From Pelomonas sp. Root1444 (GTDB lineage: Bacteria; Pseudomonadota; Gammaproteobacteria; Burkholderiales; Burkholderiaceae_C), in assembly GCF_001426885.1 (NCBI RefSeq), contig NZ_LMFP01000011.1:241089-305088 (forward strand): 64,000 bases of DNA, read 5' to 3'. Made by a program: the position numbers and the translations under genes. Each line of letters starts with the position of its first letter. Position 1 is the stretch's first letter. The notes beneath the pieces were generated by a model. The model ran no database searches. It saw only the letters and a list, made by a program, of their open reading frames with translations, and was not told the DNA's origin. Below are positions 25,714 through 34,272 of the stretch, one piece after another.

Positions 25714-26226
25714 ATGCACACTGCCCAACGTTTCATGAGCACCACCCTGCTGGCCGCAGCCGCCATGTTCACCGTGCATGCGCACGCGCTGTCCGACGAG
25801 GCGTTCATGAAGGATGCCGCGCAGGCCGGCGCAGCCGAGATCGAGGCCAGCAAGCTGGCGACGACCAAGGCCCGCAATGCCGACGTGAAGGCATTCGCCA
25901 CGACGATGATTGCCGACCACACCAAGGTCGCCGACGAACTGAAGGCGCTGGCCGCGACGAAGAACGTGACGCTGCCCGACGGCCCTTCGGTCAAGCAGAA
26001 GGCCGAGCTCAAGCTGATCGACGCGGGCGACGATGACAAGTTCGACGAGCGCTATGCCAAGAACTTCGGCATCAAGGCGCACGAAGACACCATCAAGCTG
26101 TTCGAGAAAGCCTCGCGCGAAGCCAAGGACGCCGAAGTGAAGGCCTGGGCGCAGAAGACGTTGCCCGGCCTGAAGCACCATCTCGAGATGGCCAAGGCAC
26201 TGCCGGTCAACGCAGCCAAGAAGTAA
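25714..26226 (+). CDS. DUF4142 periplasmic protein
   Basis: This 170-residue exported protein has a signal peptide (cleaved near VHAHA, residue 25) and a helical DUF4142 ferritin-like bundle. The conserved pattern is FMKDAAQAGAAEIEASKLA, then VKAFATTMIADHTKVADELKALA and LPGLKHHLEMAKAL. The His/Glu positions in the helices recall four-helix-bundle metal sites, though binding is not shown for most members. The start is preceded by CAGGAG. A 10-base-stem hairpin follows the stop. Confidence 0.88.
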   Translation: MHTAQRFMSTTLLAAAAMFTVHAHALSDEAFMKDAAQAGAAEIEASKLATTKARNADVKAFATTMIADHTKVADELKALAATKNVTLPDGPSVKQKAELKLIDAGDDDKFDERYAKNFGIKAHEDTIKLFEKASREAKDAEVKAWAQKTLPGLKHHLEMAKALPVNAAKK

Positions 26227-26239
26227 GCCTGGCCCGCCC

Positions 26240-26268
26240 TGCCGCGACGGACTGCAGGCGTCGCGGCA
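26240..26268 (+). terminator. stem-loop downstream of DUF4142 gene
   Basis: TGCCGCGACG at 26240-26249 pairs perfectly with CGTCGCGGCA at 26259-26268, with a 9-base loop, 13 bases after the DUF4142 stop. No T-run follows. It is probably a 3'-end stabiliser or weak terminator separating this gene from Anbu. Confidence 0.45.
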
Positions 26269-26399
26269 AGGCGTCGCTGCCATGCTGGGGCGATGGTCGC
26301 CTGACGGACGTTCCGGCTCATGAAGCACGCGTCCTGCTGAAGGACGCCGGCGCGCACCGGCGACCATAATCGACCCAGCTGTTTCGCCAGGATCTCCCC

Positions 26400-27143
26400 A
26401 TGACCTACTGCGTCGCGATGCGCCTGCGTGCGGGCCTGCTGTTCGCCTCCGACACCCGCACCAACGCGGGCATCGACCACATCGCCAGCTTCCGCAAGAT
26501 GCACCAGTTCCAGATCCCGCACCAGCGCGAGATCGTCGTACTGACCGCGGGCAACCTGGCCACGACCCAGTCCGTCATCTCGCTGCTGAATCAGCGCCTG
26601 CAGGGCGAAGGCGACCACCTGCTCAAGGTGCCCACCCTCTACGACGCCGCGGTGCTGCTGGGCCGGACGGTGCGCGAGGTCATCGAGCGTGACACCGACC
26701 CCCATGACCGACGCAGCAGCGTCGACTTCGGCGCCAACTTCCTGATCGGCGGCCAGATCAAGGGCGAGGGACCGCGCCTCTTCCATGTCTACCCGCAGGG
26801 CAATTTCATCGAGGCCACCGAGGACACGCCGTACTTCCAGATCGGGGAGAGCAAATACGGCAAGCCCATCATCGACCGCGTCGTCAACTACGAGACGACA
26901 CCGCTGGACGAAGCCGCCAAATGCACGCTCGTCAGCTTCGACTCGACCATCCGTTCCAACCTGTCGGTCGGCTTGCCCATCGACATGCTGATGCTGCGCG
27001 CCAACCAGTTCGAGATGGCCATGAAACCGCCGCACCGCATCGGGCGCGACGACCCCTACTTCCTGGCGCTGCGCAACGGCTGGAGCGCGGGGCTGCGCAA
27101 AGTCTTCGACGACCTGCCCAACGAGCCCTGGTTCGACGCCTGA
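26400..27143 (+). CDS. Anbu (ancestral beta-subunit), bacterial proteasome-like peptidase
   Basis: This 247-residue protein is Anbu. The N-terminus MTYCVAMRL exposes Thr2 after Met removal, as in Ntn hydrolases, and is followed by the conserved ASDTRTNAGID, FRKMHQF and VLTAGNLATTQSVI, with SFDSTIRSNLSVGLP in the second half. Anbu forms ring or helical assemblies; its substrate is unsettled. It usually sits in an operon with alpha-E/DUF403, ATP-grasp-like and transglutaminase-like genes, none of which are adjacent here. A CATAAT -10-like hexamer lies at 26365-26370, and AGGATCTCCCC precedes the ATG. Confidence 0.93.
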   Translation: MTYCVAMRLRAGLLFASDTRTNAGIDHIASFRKMHQFQIPHQREIVVLTAGNLATTQSVISLLNQRLQGEGDHLLKVPTLYDAAVLLGRTVREVIERDTDPHDRRSSVDFGANFLIGGQIKGEGPRLFHVYPQGNFIEATEDTPYFQIGESKYGKPIIDRVVNYETTPLDEAAKCTLVSFDSTIRSNLSVGLPIDMLMLRANQFEMAMKPPHRIGRDDPYFLALRNGWSAGLRKVFDDLPNEPWFDA

Positions 27144-27165
27144 GCCCGGCATTGCCAAGCCAGAC

Positions 27166-27180
27166 TTCGCGAAACGCGAA
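27166..27180. repeat. short inverted repeat after the Anbu gene
   Basis: TTCGCG and CGCGAA flank an AAA spacer in the 195-base region between Anbu and the next PEP-CTERM gene, followed by T-rich stretches (GTTTTC, CTTTTACC). The arms are only 6 bases. It could be a weak terminator or an operator. Confidence 0.3.
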
Positions 27181-27337
27181 TGGCCGCGGCGTTTTCGACG
27201 TCTTTTACCAGTCGGGTTATTTGACAGCGCGACGCCGCCGTCGTTGGCAAGTCGTTCGGAATCAATAGCTTAGCGCTTCTGGCGCAGCAAATGCTCATAT
27301 CTGATCGCAGAGGTCATCTTTGCGTAAGGGGCGAAGC

Positions 27338-28441
27338 ATGAAGAAAATTCCCTACATCATTCGAGTGACGAGCCTGCTGGCCCTCACTCTCGGGGCTGGC
27401 GCGGCGATGGCTGCACCTCTGCCCACCTATTCACCCACCTACCCATCGCCGAACTCGGCCTGCGCGACCGTCGGCAATTTCGTGTCCTGTTCGACGACGG
27501 TGCTGGACTATCTGGCGTCCAAGAACTACGCCGGCTTCACCGGCCCGTACTCTTTCGCTGCCAGCCAGGGCTCGTTGCTCGACACCATCGTCGTCACGGC
27601 CAACAACGGCAACATCCTGAACAACGGCGATCAGGTCAATCCGTCCGAGAACGGCTTCTCGACGAACAACGGCGGCAACAAGAAGTACTTCTTCACCGGT
27701 GACAACAACGACCCGACCAACAACGGCGGTCTGGCGGGCGACACACCGTACAGCTGGGACATCGGCCTGGCGGCGCTGAACCAAAAGCTCACCTTCGACG
27801 GCGCCTACCACCAGATGGGCATCGCCTTCGACTTCAACAACCCGCAGAACAGCACCGCCAGCCTGCCGATCTGGGCGCTGGTCACCGTGCGCGACCTCGA
27901 CGGCAACCTGGCCAACAAGTATTTCGAGACGCAGGCGCTGGACCTCGCCAACCTCTTCAAGGACCCGGCGCTCTACGTGTCCGACAAGACCTTCGACGGC
28001 ACCGGCGTGACGACGCCGGGCGCGGACGATTTCGCGCTGACGGTGGGCGCGGTGTGCGTGAAGAGCGCCACGGTGTCCTACCCCTCGCCCGACGGCACCA
28101 GTTGCCCGGACGGCGGCGACCTCGTCAACACCAACCGCGCCTCCAACGAGGTCGAGTTCATCAACTACCTGCCGACACTGGACGCCCAAGGCCTGCAAGC
28201 CCAGGGCTATGACGTGATGTCCGTGCAGGTCTGGATGGGCTGCTTCAACACCGGAGACCGGGGCGCGGGCCCGGCGCTGCTGAACAACGGCTCCGTCGGC
28301 CCCTGCGACACCGGCGGCTATGGCGACATCTTCCTGCTGGCCGGTGCCGCCGTGCCCGGCACCAACCTGCCGGAGCCCGCGACGCTGGCGCTGACGCTGC
28401 TGGCGCTGGGTGGCATGGCCGCACGCGGCCGCCGTCGCTGA
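27338..28441 (+). CDS. PEP-CTERM sorting domain protein, asparagine/glycine-rich
   Basis: This 367-residue exported protein has a signal peptide (cleavage near AAMAAP, residue 26) and a C-terminal sorting signal of LPEPAT, a hydrophobic helix (LALTLLALGGMAA) and RGRRR. The mature part is rich in Asn, Gly, Asp and Thr, with repeated short NNGG units, and contains several cysteines. No enzyme motif is seen. A surface or matrix role is inferred from the sorting signal. The ATG at 27338 follows AAGGGGCGAAGC. The upstream region is less GC-rich than its surroundings. Confidence 0.87.
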   Translation: MKKIPYIIRVTSLLALTLGAGAAMAAPLPTYSPTYPSPNSACATVGNFVSCSTTVLDYLASKNYAGFTGPYSFAASQGSLLDTIVVTANNGNILNNGDQVNPSENGFSTNNGGNKKYFFTGDNNDPTNNGGLAGDTPYSWDIGLAALNQKLTFDGAYHQMGIAFDFNNPQNSTASLPIWALVTVRDLDGNLANKYFETQALDLANLFKDPALYVSDKTFDGTGVTTPGADDFALTVGAVCVKSATVSYPSPDGTSCPDGGDLVNTNRASNEVEFINYLPTLDAQGLQAQGYDVMSVQVWMGCFNTGDRGAGPALLNNGSVGPCDTGGYGDIFLLAGAAVPGTNLPEPATLALTLLALGGMAARGRRR

Positions 28442-28465
28442 AGCCCATCAGACCGGCAAAAGAAG

Positions 28466-28486
28466 CGGCGCCCTCGGGCGCCGTTT
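28466..28486. terminator. bidirectional rho-independent terminator
   Basis: CGGCGCC at 28466-28472 pairs with GGCGCCG at 28477-28483 and is followed by TTTCT. On the opposite strand the same stem is followed by CTTCTTTT. It lies between the convergent PEP-CTERM and nadC genes and can serve both. Confidence 0.75.
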
Positions 28487-28505
28487 CTCATCGCAGCCCG
28501 CCCGC

Positions 28506-29381
28506 TCAGGCCGGCCCGAGCACCCGCATGGAGTAGTCGACGGCCTTCACATCCTTGGTCAGCCGGCCGATGGAGATGCGGTCGACGCCGGTCGCGGCGA
28601 TCCAACGCAGCTGGTCCAGCGCGACGCCGCCCGACACCTCCAGCAGCGCGCGGCCGGCGTTGAAGGCCACGGCCTCGCGCATCTGCGCCTCGCTGAAGTT
28701 GTCCAGCAGCACGCTCACGGCGCCGGCGGCCAGCGCCTCGCGCAGCTGGTCGAGGGTTTCGACCTCGACCTGGATGTCCACGCCCGCGCCTTCCTGCCGA
28801 TTGAGCGCCTGCGCCGCACGCAGCGCCTGGCCCACGCCGCCGGCCGCGGCGATGTGGTTCTCCTTGATGAGGATGCCGGCATACAGCGCGAGGCGCTGGT
28901 TGTGCCCGCCGCCGATGCGCACCGCGTACTTCTGCGCCAGCCGCAGGCCGGGGATGGTCTTGCGGGTGTCGAGGATGGCGCAGCCGTTGGCGTTCGGGCT
29001 GGCTCCCGCCACGGCGTCGACATGGGCGCGCGTGATCGTGGCCGTGCCGGACAGCAGCTGCAGGAAGTTCAGGGCCGGGCGCTCGGCGGAGAGCAGCGCC
29101 CGGCCGTCGGCCTCAATGCGGCAGGCGATGCTGTCCGCCGTCATCACCGCACCTTCGGCGTAGAGCCAGTCGATGCGGCTGGTCGTGTCGAGCGCGGCGA
29201 ACACGCCGTCGAACCAGTCCCGTCCGCACAGCACCGCCTGCTCGCGCACCCGCACCTGGGCGGTGACGCGGCGACCGGCCGGCACCAGCTGCGCAGTCCA
29301 GTCGCAGTGGCCGATGTCCTCGGCCAGCGCCTCGCGGATGTTGCGGGCGCGGGCCTGTTCCAGCGTTTCTTCCGTGAACAT
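28506..29381 (-). CDS. nadC: nicotinate-nucleotide diphosphorylase (carboxylating)
   Basis: This 291-residue enzyme converts quinolinate and PRPP to nicotinate mononucleotide in NAD synthesis. Visible motifs include LAEDIGHCDWT near the N-terminus, ERPALNFLQLLSGTAT, the active-site strand ILDTRKTIPGLRLAQKYAVRIGGG, and IKENHI. The closing VDRISIGRLT is the phosphate-binding end. The ATG at 29381 overlaps the FAH-family stop as TGATG; a GTG at 29384 is also possible. nadA and nadB are not nearby. Confidence 0.95.
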   Translation of the reverse strand: MFTEETLEQARARNIREALAEDIGHCDWTAQLVPAGRRVTAQVRVREQAVLCGRDWFDGVFAALDTTSRIDWLYAEGAVMTADSIACRIEADGRALLSAERPALNFLQLLSGTATITRAHVDAVAGASPNANGCAILDTRKTIPGLRLAQKYAVRIGGGHNQRLALYAGILIKENHIAAAGGVGQALRAAQALNRQEGAGVDIQVEVETLDQLREALAAGAVSVLLDNFSEAQMREAVAFNAGRALLEVSGGVALDQLRWIAATGVDRISIGRLTKDVKAVDYSMRVLGPA

Positions 29382-30079
29382 CACTCGGCCGGCCCCACCG
29401 TCAGCGTGATCTCGCCCAGGCCTTCGATGCGGCCGGTGAGCACGTCACCCGCCACGACGGCACCCACGCCGGCCGGCGTGCCGGTGTAGATCAGGTCGCC
29501 CGGGTACAGGCGGAAGAGGTGGGACAGGTTGGAGACGATCTCGGCCTGGTTCCAGATCATGTCGGCCAGGTCGCCATGCTGCTTCTCGACACCGTTGACG
29601 GCCAGCGTGATGGCACCCTTCTCCAGCAGGCCGACGTCGGCCACGCGCACGATGTCACCGAGGATGGCGGATTGGTCGAATCCCTTGGCCGTGTCCCAGG
29701 GCTTGCCGGCCGCCTTGGCCGCGGCCTGCAAGTCGCGGCGTGTCATGTCCAGGCCCGGGGCATAGCCCCAGATGGCGGCCCTGGCCGCTTCGGGCCGCAG
29801 CTTGAACACCGGCGCGCCGATGGCGATCACCAGCTCCATCTCGTAGTGGTAGTTCGCCGTCTCGGTCGGGTAGGGCACCGTCGAGCCCGAGGATGTCAGC
29901 GCCGTGGCCGGTTTGGTGAAATAGAACGGCGGCTCGCGCGTCGGGTCGGCGCCCATCTCGCGGGCATGATCCGCATAGTTGCGGCCGACGCAGTAGATGC
30001 GGCGGACCGCGTAACGCGCGTCCGTGCCGCGCACGGCGGCACTGGGAATCTCGGCCGGAGGGAAGACGAAGTTGCTCAT
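29381..30079 (-). CDS. fumarylacetoacetate hydrolase family protein
   Basis: This 232-residue protein has the FAH domain of 2-keto acid hydrolases such as fumarylpyruvate hydrolase. IYCVGRNYADHAREMG is the family opening, followed by PFYFTKPATAL, the metal-binding NYHYEMELVIAIG with its glutamates, and GDLIYTGTPAGVG. It probably hydrolyses a C-C bond in an aromatic or keto-acid breakdown route; the substrate is inferred only by family. Its stop overlaps the nadC start, which implies coupled expression. Its start shares a CATG with the divergent rlpA gene. Confidence 0.88.
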   Translation of the reverse strand: MSNFVFPPAEIPSAAVRGTDARYAVRRIYCVGRNYADHAREMGADPTREPPFYFTKPATALTSSGSTVPYPTETANYHYEMELVIAIGAPVFKLRPEAARAAIWGYAPGLDMTRRDLQAAAKAAGKPWDTAKGFDQSAILGDIVRVADVGLLEKGAITLAVNGVEKQHGDLADMIWNQAEIVSNLSHLFRLYPGDLIYTGTPAGVGAVVAGDVLTGRIEGLGEITLTVGPAE

Positions 30080-30983
30080 GGCATGGCATCGACGATGGAA
30101 AGACAGCGCGCAGCATACTGGCCCCGCCCTGGTGGCCCTGCTGTGTGCGGCACTGCTGGGCGGCTGCGCCACCCGCTCGCCGGCGCCGGCGGAACGCGAT
30201 GGGCCACTGCCCAACCCGCCGGCCGACCTGGCCCGCACGCCCGACGCCGTGCCGCAGCTGGAGCGCATCCGCATCGGCGGCCCCAACAAGCCGTATGAGG
30301 TGCTGGGCGAGCGCTACGAGCCGCTGGCGGGCGACGTCGCCTATGCCGACCGCGGCCTGGCGTCCTGGTACGGCCGCAAGTTCCATGGCCGCCCGACGGC
30401 CAGCGGCGAGGTCTACAACATGTATGCGATGACGGCCGCGCACCCGACGCTGCCCATCCCCAGCTACGCCCGCGTGCGCAACCCGGCCAACGGCCGCGAG
30501 GTCATCGTGCGCGTCAACGACCGCGGCCCCTTCCACAAGGGCCGCATCATCGACCTGAGCTACACGGCGGCGCTCAAGCTCGACGTGCTGCGCGGCGTCA
30601 CCCCGGTCGAGGTCAGGCGCATCACCTACGCCGAGATCCGCGCCGGCAACTGGCAAAAGCCCGCCGGCGAGCCGACGCCCGTCTTCGTGCCCGACACACC
30701 GCCCGGCGCGCCGCAGCGCGAGACGACGGCCACCGTGGCCGACGGCGGCATGAACTACTGGCTGCAGTTCGGCGCCTTCGCCAAGCTGGACGCTGCCGAG
30801 GGCCTGCGCCAGCGTGTGGCCGAGGCCGACCTGAGCCTGCTGCCCCTGCTCACCATCGTGCGCGAAGCCGGGCTGCACCGGCTGCGCGCCGGGCCCTTCC
30901 CGAACGCCGAAGAGGCACGCGCGACCGCCGCGCGGCTGGCCGAGGAAGGTGGCGTGGCGTCCACGTTGGTGGAAAAGCGCTAG
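30078..30983 (+). CDS. rlpA: RlpA-family septal ring lytic transglycosylase lipoprotein
   Basis: This 301-residue lipoprotein has a basic N-region, a hydrophobic stretch and a lipobox (LLGGC, Cys30). It also has a double-psi beta-barrel (about residues 90-185; GLASWYGRKFHGRPTASGE then VRVNDRGPF) and a C-terminal SPOR domain (MNYWLQFGAFAK to the end) that binds denuded septal glycans. RlpA cleaves such glycans at division sites in Pseudomonas. The only start that leaves a good signal peptide is the ATG at 30078, whose bases overlap the ATG of the divergent FAH gene. Confidence 0.9.
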   Translation: MAWHRRWKDSAQHTGPALVALLCAALLGGCATRSPAPAERDGPLPNPPADLARTPDAVPQLERIRIGGPNKPYEVLGERYEPLAGDVAYADRGLASWYGRKFHGRPTASGEVYNMYAMTAAHPTLPIPSYARVRNPANGREVIVRVNDRGPFHKGRIIDLSYTAALKLDVLRGVTPVEVRRITYAEIRAGNWQKPAGEPTPVFVPDTPPGAPQRETTATVADGGMNYWLQFGAFAKLDAAEGLRQRVAEADLSLLPLLTIVREAGLHRLRAGPFPNAEEARATAARLAEEGGVASTLVEKR

Positions 30984-30987
30984 CCAA

Positions 30988-31737
30988 CTACCGGCCGCCC
31001 GCCACGTCCAGCAGCGCGCCCACCGTGTAGCTCGCCGCGTCGGAAAGCAGCCAGGCAATCGCCTCGGCGATCTCCTCCGGCCTGCCCAGGCGCTGGATGG
31101 GGAGGGTGGACGCGGCGGCGCTGGCGTCCATGCCGCTGCGGGCATGGATGTCGGTCTCGATGATGCCCGGCCGCACGCCGTTGACGCGAATGCCCTCGCC
31201 GATGAGCTCCCGCGCGAGCCCCTTGGTCAAGGTGTCGATGGCGCCCTTGGTCGCCGCATAGTCGACATAGATGCCGGCCGAGCCGAACTCGGCCGCCCGC
31301 GAGCTGACGTTGACGATGGATCCGCCCGCGCCGCCGCGCGCCGTGCTCATGCGCCGCGCCGCCTGCTGGCAGCACAGCAGCGTGCCGATGACGTTCACGT
31401 CGAAGAGGCGTCGCCAGCGGTCCGTCGTCATCGTGGCCAGCCGGGCCGCGGGCGCCACGATGCCGGCGTTGTTGACCAGGCCGGCCAGGCGCCCGCCGGC
31501 GGTGTCCAGCCGTTCGAACATGGCCGCCACCTGCGCCTCGTCGGCCACGTCGGCCTGCAGCGTCAGCGCGCGGCGGCCCAGAGCGTGCAATCTGCCCGCC
31601 AGCGCCTCGGCCGCGGCGCTATCCTGTGCGTAGTTGATGGCCACGTCCCAGCCGGCCTCGGCGCAACGCAGGGCCGTTGCCGCGCCGATGCCGCGCGAGC
31701 CCCCGGTGATCAAGACCCAATCCGCCATGGCCGGCAT
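30988..31737 (-). CDS. SDR-family oxidoreductase
   Basis: This 249-residue classical SDR has the cofactor motif TGGSRGIG, the NNAG motif in LVNNAGIV, the catalytic serine in VNVSSRAAE, the YxxxK motif in YAATKGA and the closing RPGIIETDI. The likely cofactor is NADP(H), given the Ser-Arg after the glycine. Two starts are possible: ATG at 31737, which has an AAGG upstream and is used here, or ATG at 31728. It is convergent with rlpA, with 4 bases between stops. Substrate unknown. Confidence 0.9.
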   Translation of the reverse strand: MPAMADWVLITGGSRGIGAATALRCAEAGWDVAINYAQDSAAAEALAGRLHALGRRALTLQADVADEAQVAAMFERLDTAGGRLAGLVNNAGIVAPAARLATMTTDRWRRLFDVNVIGTLLCCQQAARRMSTARGGAGGSIVNVSSRAAEFGSAGIYVDYAATKGAIDTLTKGLARELIGEGIRVNGVRPGIIETDIHARSGMDASAAASTLPIQRLGRPEEIAEAIAWLLSDAASYTVGALLDVAGGR

Positions 31738-31778
31738 TGTGGCCTTGCCCGAAAGGCGGGCGGCATTCCCTGAGCTGC

Positions 31779-32972
31779 ATGGAATTTCTCGACGTCCCGA
31801 CGGTCCTCAAGGTCAGCGCCCTCTTCAACCTGATGGCGGCGCTGGCCTGGCTGGTGCTCGCGCAGACCTTCCGCATCGCGCCGCGCGCCGGCCGGCTGAT
31901 GGCGGCGGGTCATCTCGTGCGCATCGCGTCGCAGGGCTGCGGCGACTGCATGGTCGGCTGGCCCGCACTGCTGCGCCAGGCCGTCCCCGAGTTCGGCCTG
32001 CTGGCCTGCACCGTGCTGCTGCTGCTGGCCCTGCGCCGCATGCTGCGCAGCCGCCGGCGCCCGCGCGACATCGCCTGGGTCGGCGGCCTGGGCGCCCTGG
32101 GCATCACGGCCGGCCTGGCCAGCGGCTCGGGCCTGCTGCCGCAGCTGGCCAGCACCGCCAGCGCCACGGTGCTGGCGCTGCTGGCCGTGCGTGAGGTCGT
32201 GCGCGGCATCGGCCAGCAGCTCTCGCGCCCGGTCACGCTCTGCACGACGCTGCCCTTCGCGGCCATGGCCGCGCTGGGCATCGGCCACGGCGCCGAGTTG
32301 CTGCTCGTACCCGGCTGGGACGGCCATGTCCTCAACGGCGAATGGCCCACGCCGGCGCGTGCCGTCCTGTGGCTGAGCGTCACGGCCAGCATCACGCTGA
32401 GCCTGATCGCGCTGATGATCTGGCGCGTCATCACGCGCATCCAGCACCTGACCTACCGCGACCCGCTGACCGGCGCGCTCAACCGCCGCGCCTTCGAGCA
32501 GGCGCTCGGCCAGGCGCAGGCCCAGTTGCAGCGCGGCCATGGCTTTGCGCTGGCCATGATCGACATCGACCACTTCAAGCACATCAACGACGCGCACGGC
32601 CACCAGGCCGGCGACGCGGCGCTGCAGCATTGCGTGCGCCTGTGGCAGGCGGAACTGCGCGAGGTGGACCGCCTGGGCCGCCTGGGCGGTGAGGAGTTCT
32701 GCGCGCTGCTGCCGCTGAGCGCACCGGCCGACCTGCAGACCGCCGCGGCCGTGGCGGAACGCCTGCGTACCCGCCTCGCTGCCGCGCCGCTGCACTGGAA
32801 GGGCATGGCGCTGCCGCTGTCGGCCAGCTTCGGCGTGGCCCTGCCCGCGGCCGGCGACGCCGCGGGCGAGATCGGCCTGGCCCGGGCCGACGCCGAGCTC
32901 TACCGCGCCAAGACCGAAGGCCGCAACCGGGTCTGCGTGGCGACGCCCCTGGGCGCGATGGCGGCCGCATGA
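31779..32972 (+). CDS. membrane diguanylate cyclase (GGDEF), first of a tandem pair
   Basis: This 397-residue inner-membrane protein has about six hydrophobic segments in residues 8-225 and a C-terminal GGDEF domain (about 230-390). That domain shows YRDPLTGALNRRAF, AMIDIDHFKHINDAHGH and the active-site GGEEF. The inhibitory I-site RxxD is present as REVD, five residues ahead of GGEEF. It should make c-di-GMP under product inhibition. The membrane part is not a recognised MASE domain. Its stop overlaps the ATG of the second cyclase. Confidence 0.92.
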   Translation: MEFLDVPTVLKVSALFNLMAALAWLVLAQTFRIAPRAGRLMAAGHLVRIASQGCGDCMVGWPALLRQAVPEFGLLACTVLLLLALRRMLRSRRRPRDIAWVGGLGALGITAGLASGSGLLPQLASTASATVLALLAVREVVRGIGQQLSRPVTLCTTLPFAAMAALGIGHGAELLLVPGWDGHVLNGEWPTPARAVLWLSVTASITLSLIALMIWRVITRIQHLTYRDPLTGALNRRAFEQALGQAQAQLQRGHGFALAMIDIDHFKHINDAHGHQAGDAALQHCVRLWQAELREVDRLGRLGGEEFCALLPLSAPADLQTAAAVAERLRTRLAAAPLHWKGMALPLSASFGVALPAAGDAAGEIGLARADAELYRAKTEGRNRVCVATPLGAMAAA

Positions 32973-34129
32973 TCACGCCCGCCCAGACGCAGACGCTGCT
33001 TGCGGCCATCATCTTCATCGCCGGGATGGCGGCGCTGGTGTGGGTGGCCCTGGCGCTGGTTGCCCGCATCGCGCCGCGCGCCTCGCTGGCCATGGCCTGC
33101 GCGAACGGCGCTGCCGCCGTGGCGCTGCTGCTGCATGCGCTGCGCGGCGTGCTGCCCGATGCGCTGGCCTACTGGCCCGGCGACGTGCTGGCCGTCGCCT
33201 CGTTCGCACTGCTGGGCGCGGCCGTGCCCGGCATCACGACGCGCCAGCTGGTCTGGAAGCCCGGCGCCGCCGTCGTCGCGGCCACTGCCCTGCTGCTGCT
33301 GGCCCTGCCCTACGACGGCGACCTGCGCTGGCAGGCCCGCGTCGTCAACACGGTCGGCGCCGGCCTCACGCTGGCAGCCGGCATCGCGGCCTGGCGCGGC
33401 CTGGGCCGCACCGCCAAGGGCCACCGCACGCCGGCGCCGCTGGCGCTGCCGCTGATCTTCATCGCGTTGATGATGGCCGCGCGCTGCGTGGAGAGCTTCA
33501 TCCAGCCGGGCAGCACGCCGGACCTGCGCGAGCCGACCGAGTTCAACCACGTGTTCCTGTGGACGGCGCTGGTGCTGACGCTGCTGCAGAACGCGACGCT
33601 GGCCTTCCTCGTCATGATGCGGCTCATCCTGCGCATCGAGCGCCTGCTGGAGCGCGACCCGCTGACCGACACGCTGAACCGCCGCGCCTTCGACCAGGCG
33701 CTGGAGCATGCCCACGCCTGGCTGCAGCGCGGCCGTGGCTATGCGCTGGTGATGATCGACATGGACCGCTTCAAGCAGCTCAACGACACGCTGGGCCACG
33801 CCGCCGGCGACGCCGCGCTGCGCCAGATGGTGCGCGAGCTGCAGCCCTGCGTGCGCGAGGTCGATCGCTTCGGCCGACTGGGCGGCGAGGAATTCGGCGT
33901 GCTGCTGCCCGACACCGACATCGCCGGCGCGGCGCTGGTGGCAGAGCGCATGCGCGCGCTGGTCGACATGACGCCGCTGCGCTGGCTGGAGCAGGACTGG
34001 CCGCTGAGTGCCAGCTTCGGCATCGCCGAGGCCGAGCGCGGTGACGCCAGCGCGGACGCGGTGCTGGCCCGGGCCGATGCGGCCATGTACCGCGCCAAGA
34101 GCCAGGGCCGCAACGTCGTGCAGGCCTGA
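32969..34129 (+). CDS. membrane diguanylate cyclase (GGDEF), second of a tandem pair
   Basis: This 386-residue protein repeats the architecture of its upstream neighbour: several membrane segments (residues 8-220) then a GGDEF domain with ERDPLTDTLNRRAF, MIDMDRFKQLNDTLGHAAGDAAL, GGEEF and the I-site REVD. The GGDEF domains are clearly related and the membrane parts are similar in length, which points to tandem duplication followed by divergence. It overlaps the first cyclase gene by 4 bases. A TonB-dependent receptor gene follows after 143 bases. Confidence 0.92.
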   Translation: MITPAQTQTLLAAIIFIAGMAALVWVALALVARIAPRASLAMACANGAAAVALLLHALRGVLPDALAYWPGDVLAVASFALLGAAVPGITTRQLVWKPGAAVVAATALLLLALPYDGDLRWQARVVNTVGAGLTLAAGIAAWRGLGRTAKGHRTPAPLALPLIFIALMMAARCVESFIQPGSTPDLREPTEFNHVFLWTALVLTLLQNATLAFLVMMRLILRIERLLERDPLTDTLNRRAFDQALEHAHAWLQRGRGYALVMIDMDRFKQLNDTLGHAAGDAALRQMVRELQPCVREVDRFGRLGGEEFGVLLPDTDIAGAALVAERMRALVDMTPLRWLEQDWPLSASFGIAEAERGDASADAVLARADAAMYRAKSQGRNVVQA

Positions 34130-34272
34130 GAGGGCGGGCGGCGCCGTCGGCGCACCGGCACATTCCTTGCGCAACCGCAAATGCAGCACGGGAAGTGGCC
34201 CGGCGCGCCGGTCGCCAGGCGAGGCGCAGGACTAGACTGCGCGCAAACACGCCCCACGGAATCGAGTGATCG

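Noticed and set aside
27181-27337. Sigma-54 type promoter before the PEP-CTERM gene
   Set aside because: TTGGCAAGTCGTTCGG has part of the -24 element but lacks a proper -12 GC at the required spacing.
31779-34129. One cyclase of the tandem pair being degenerate
   Set aside because: Both keep GGEEF, the metal-binding Asp region and the RxxD I-site, so both look active.
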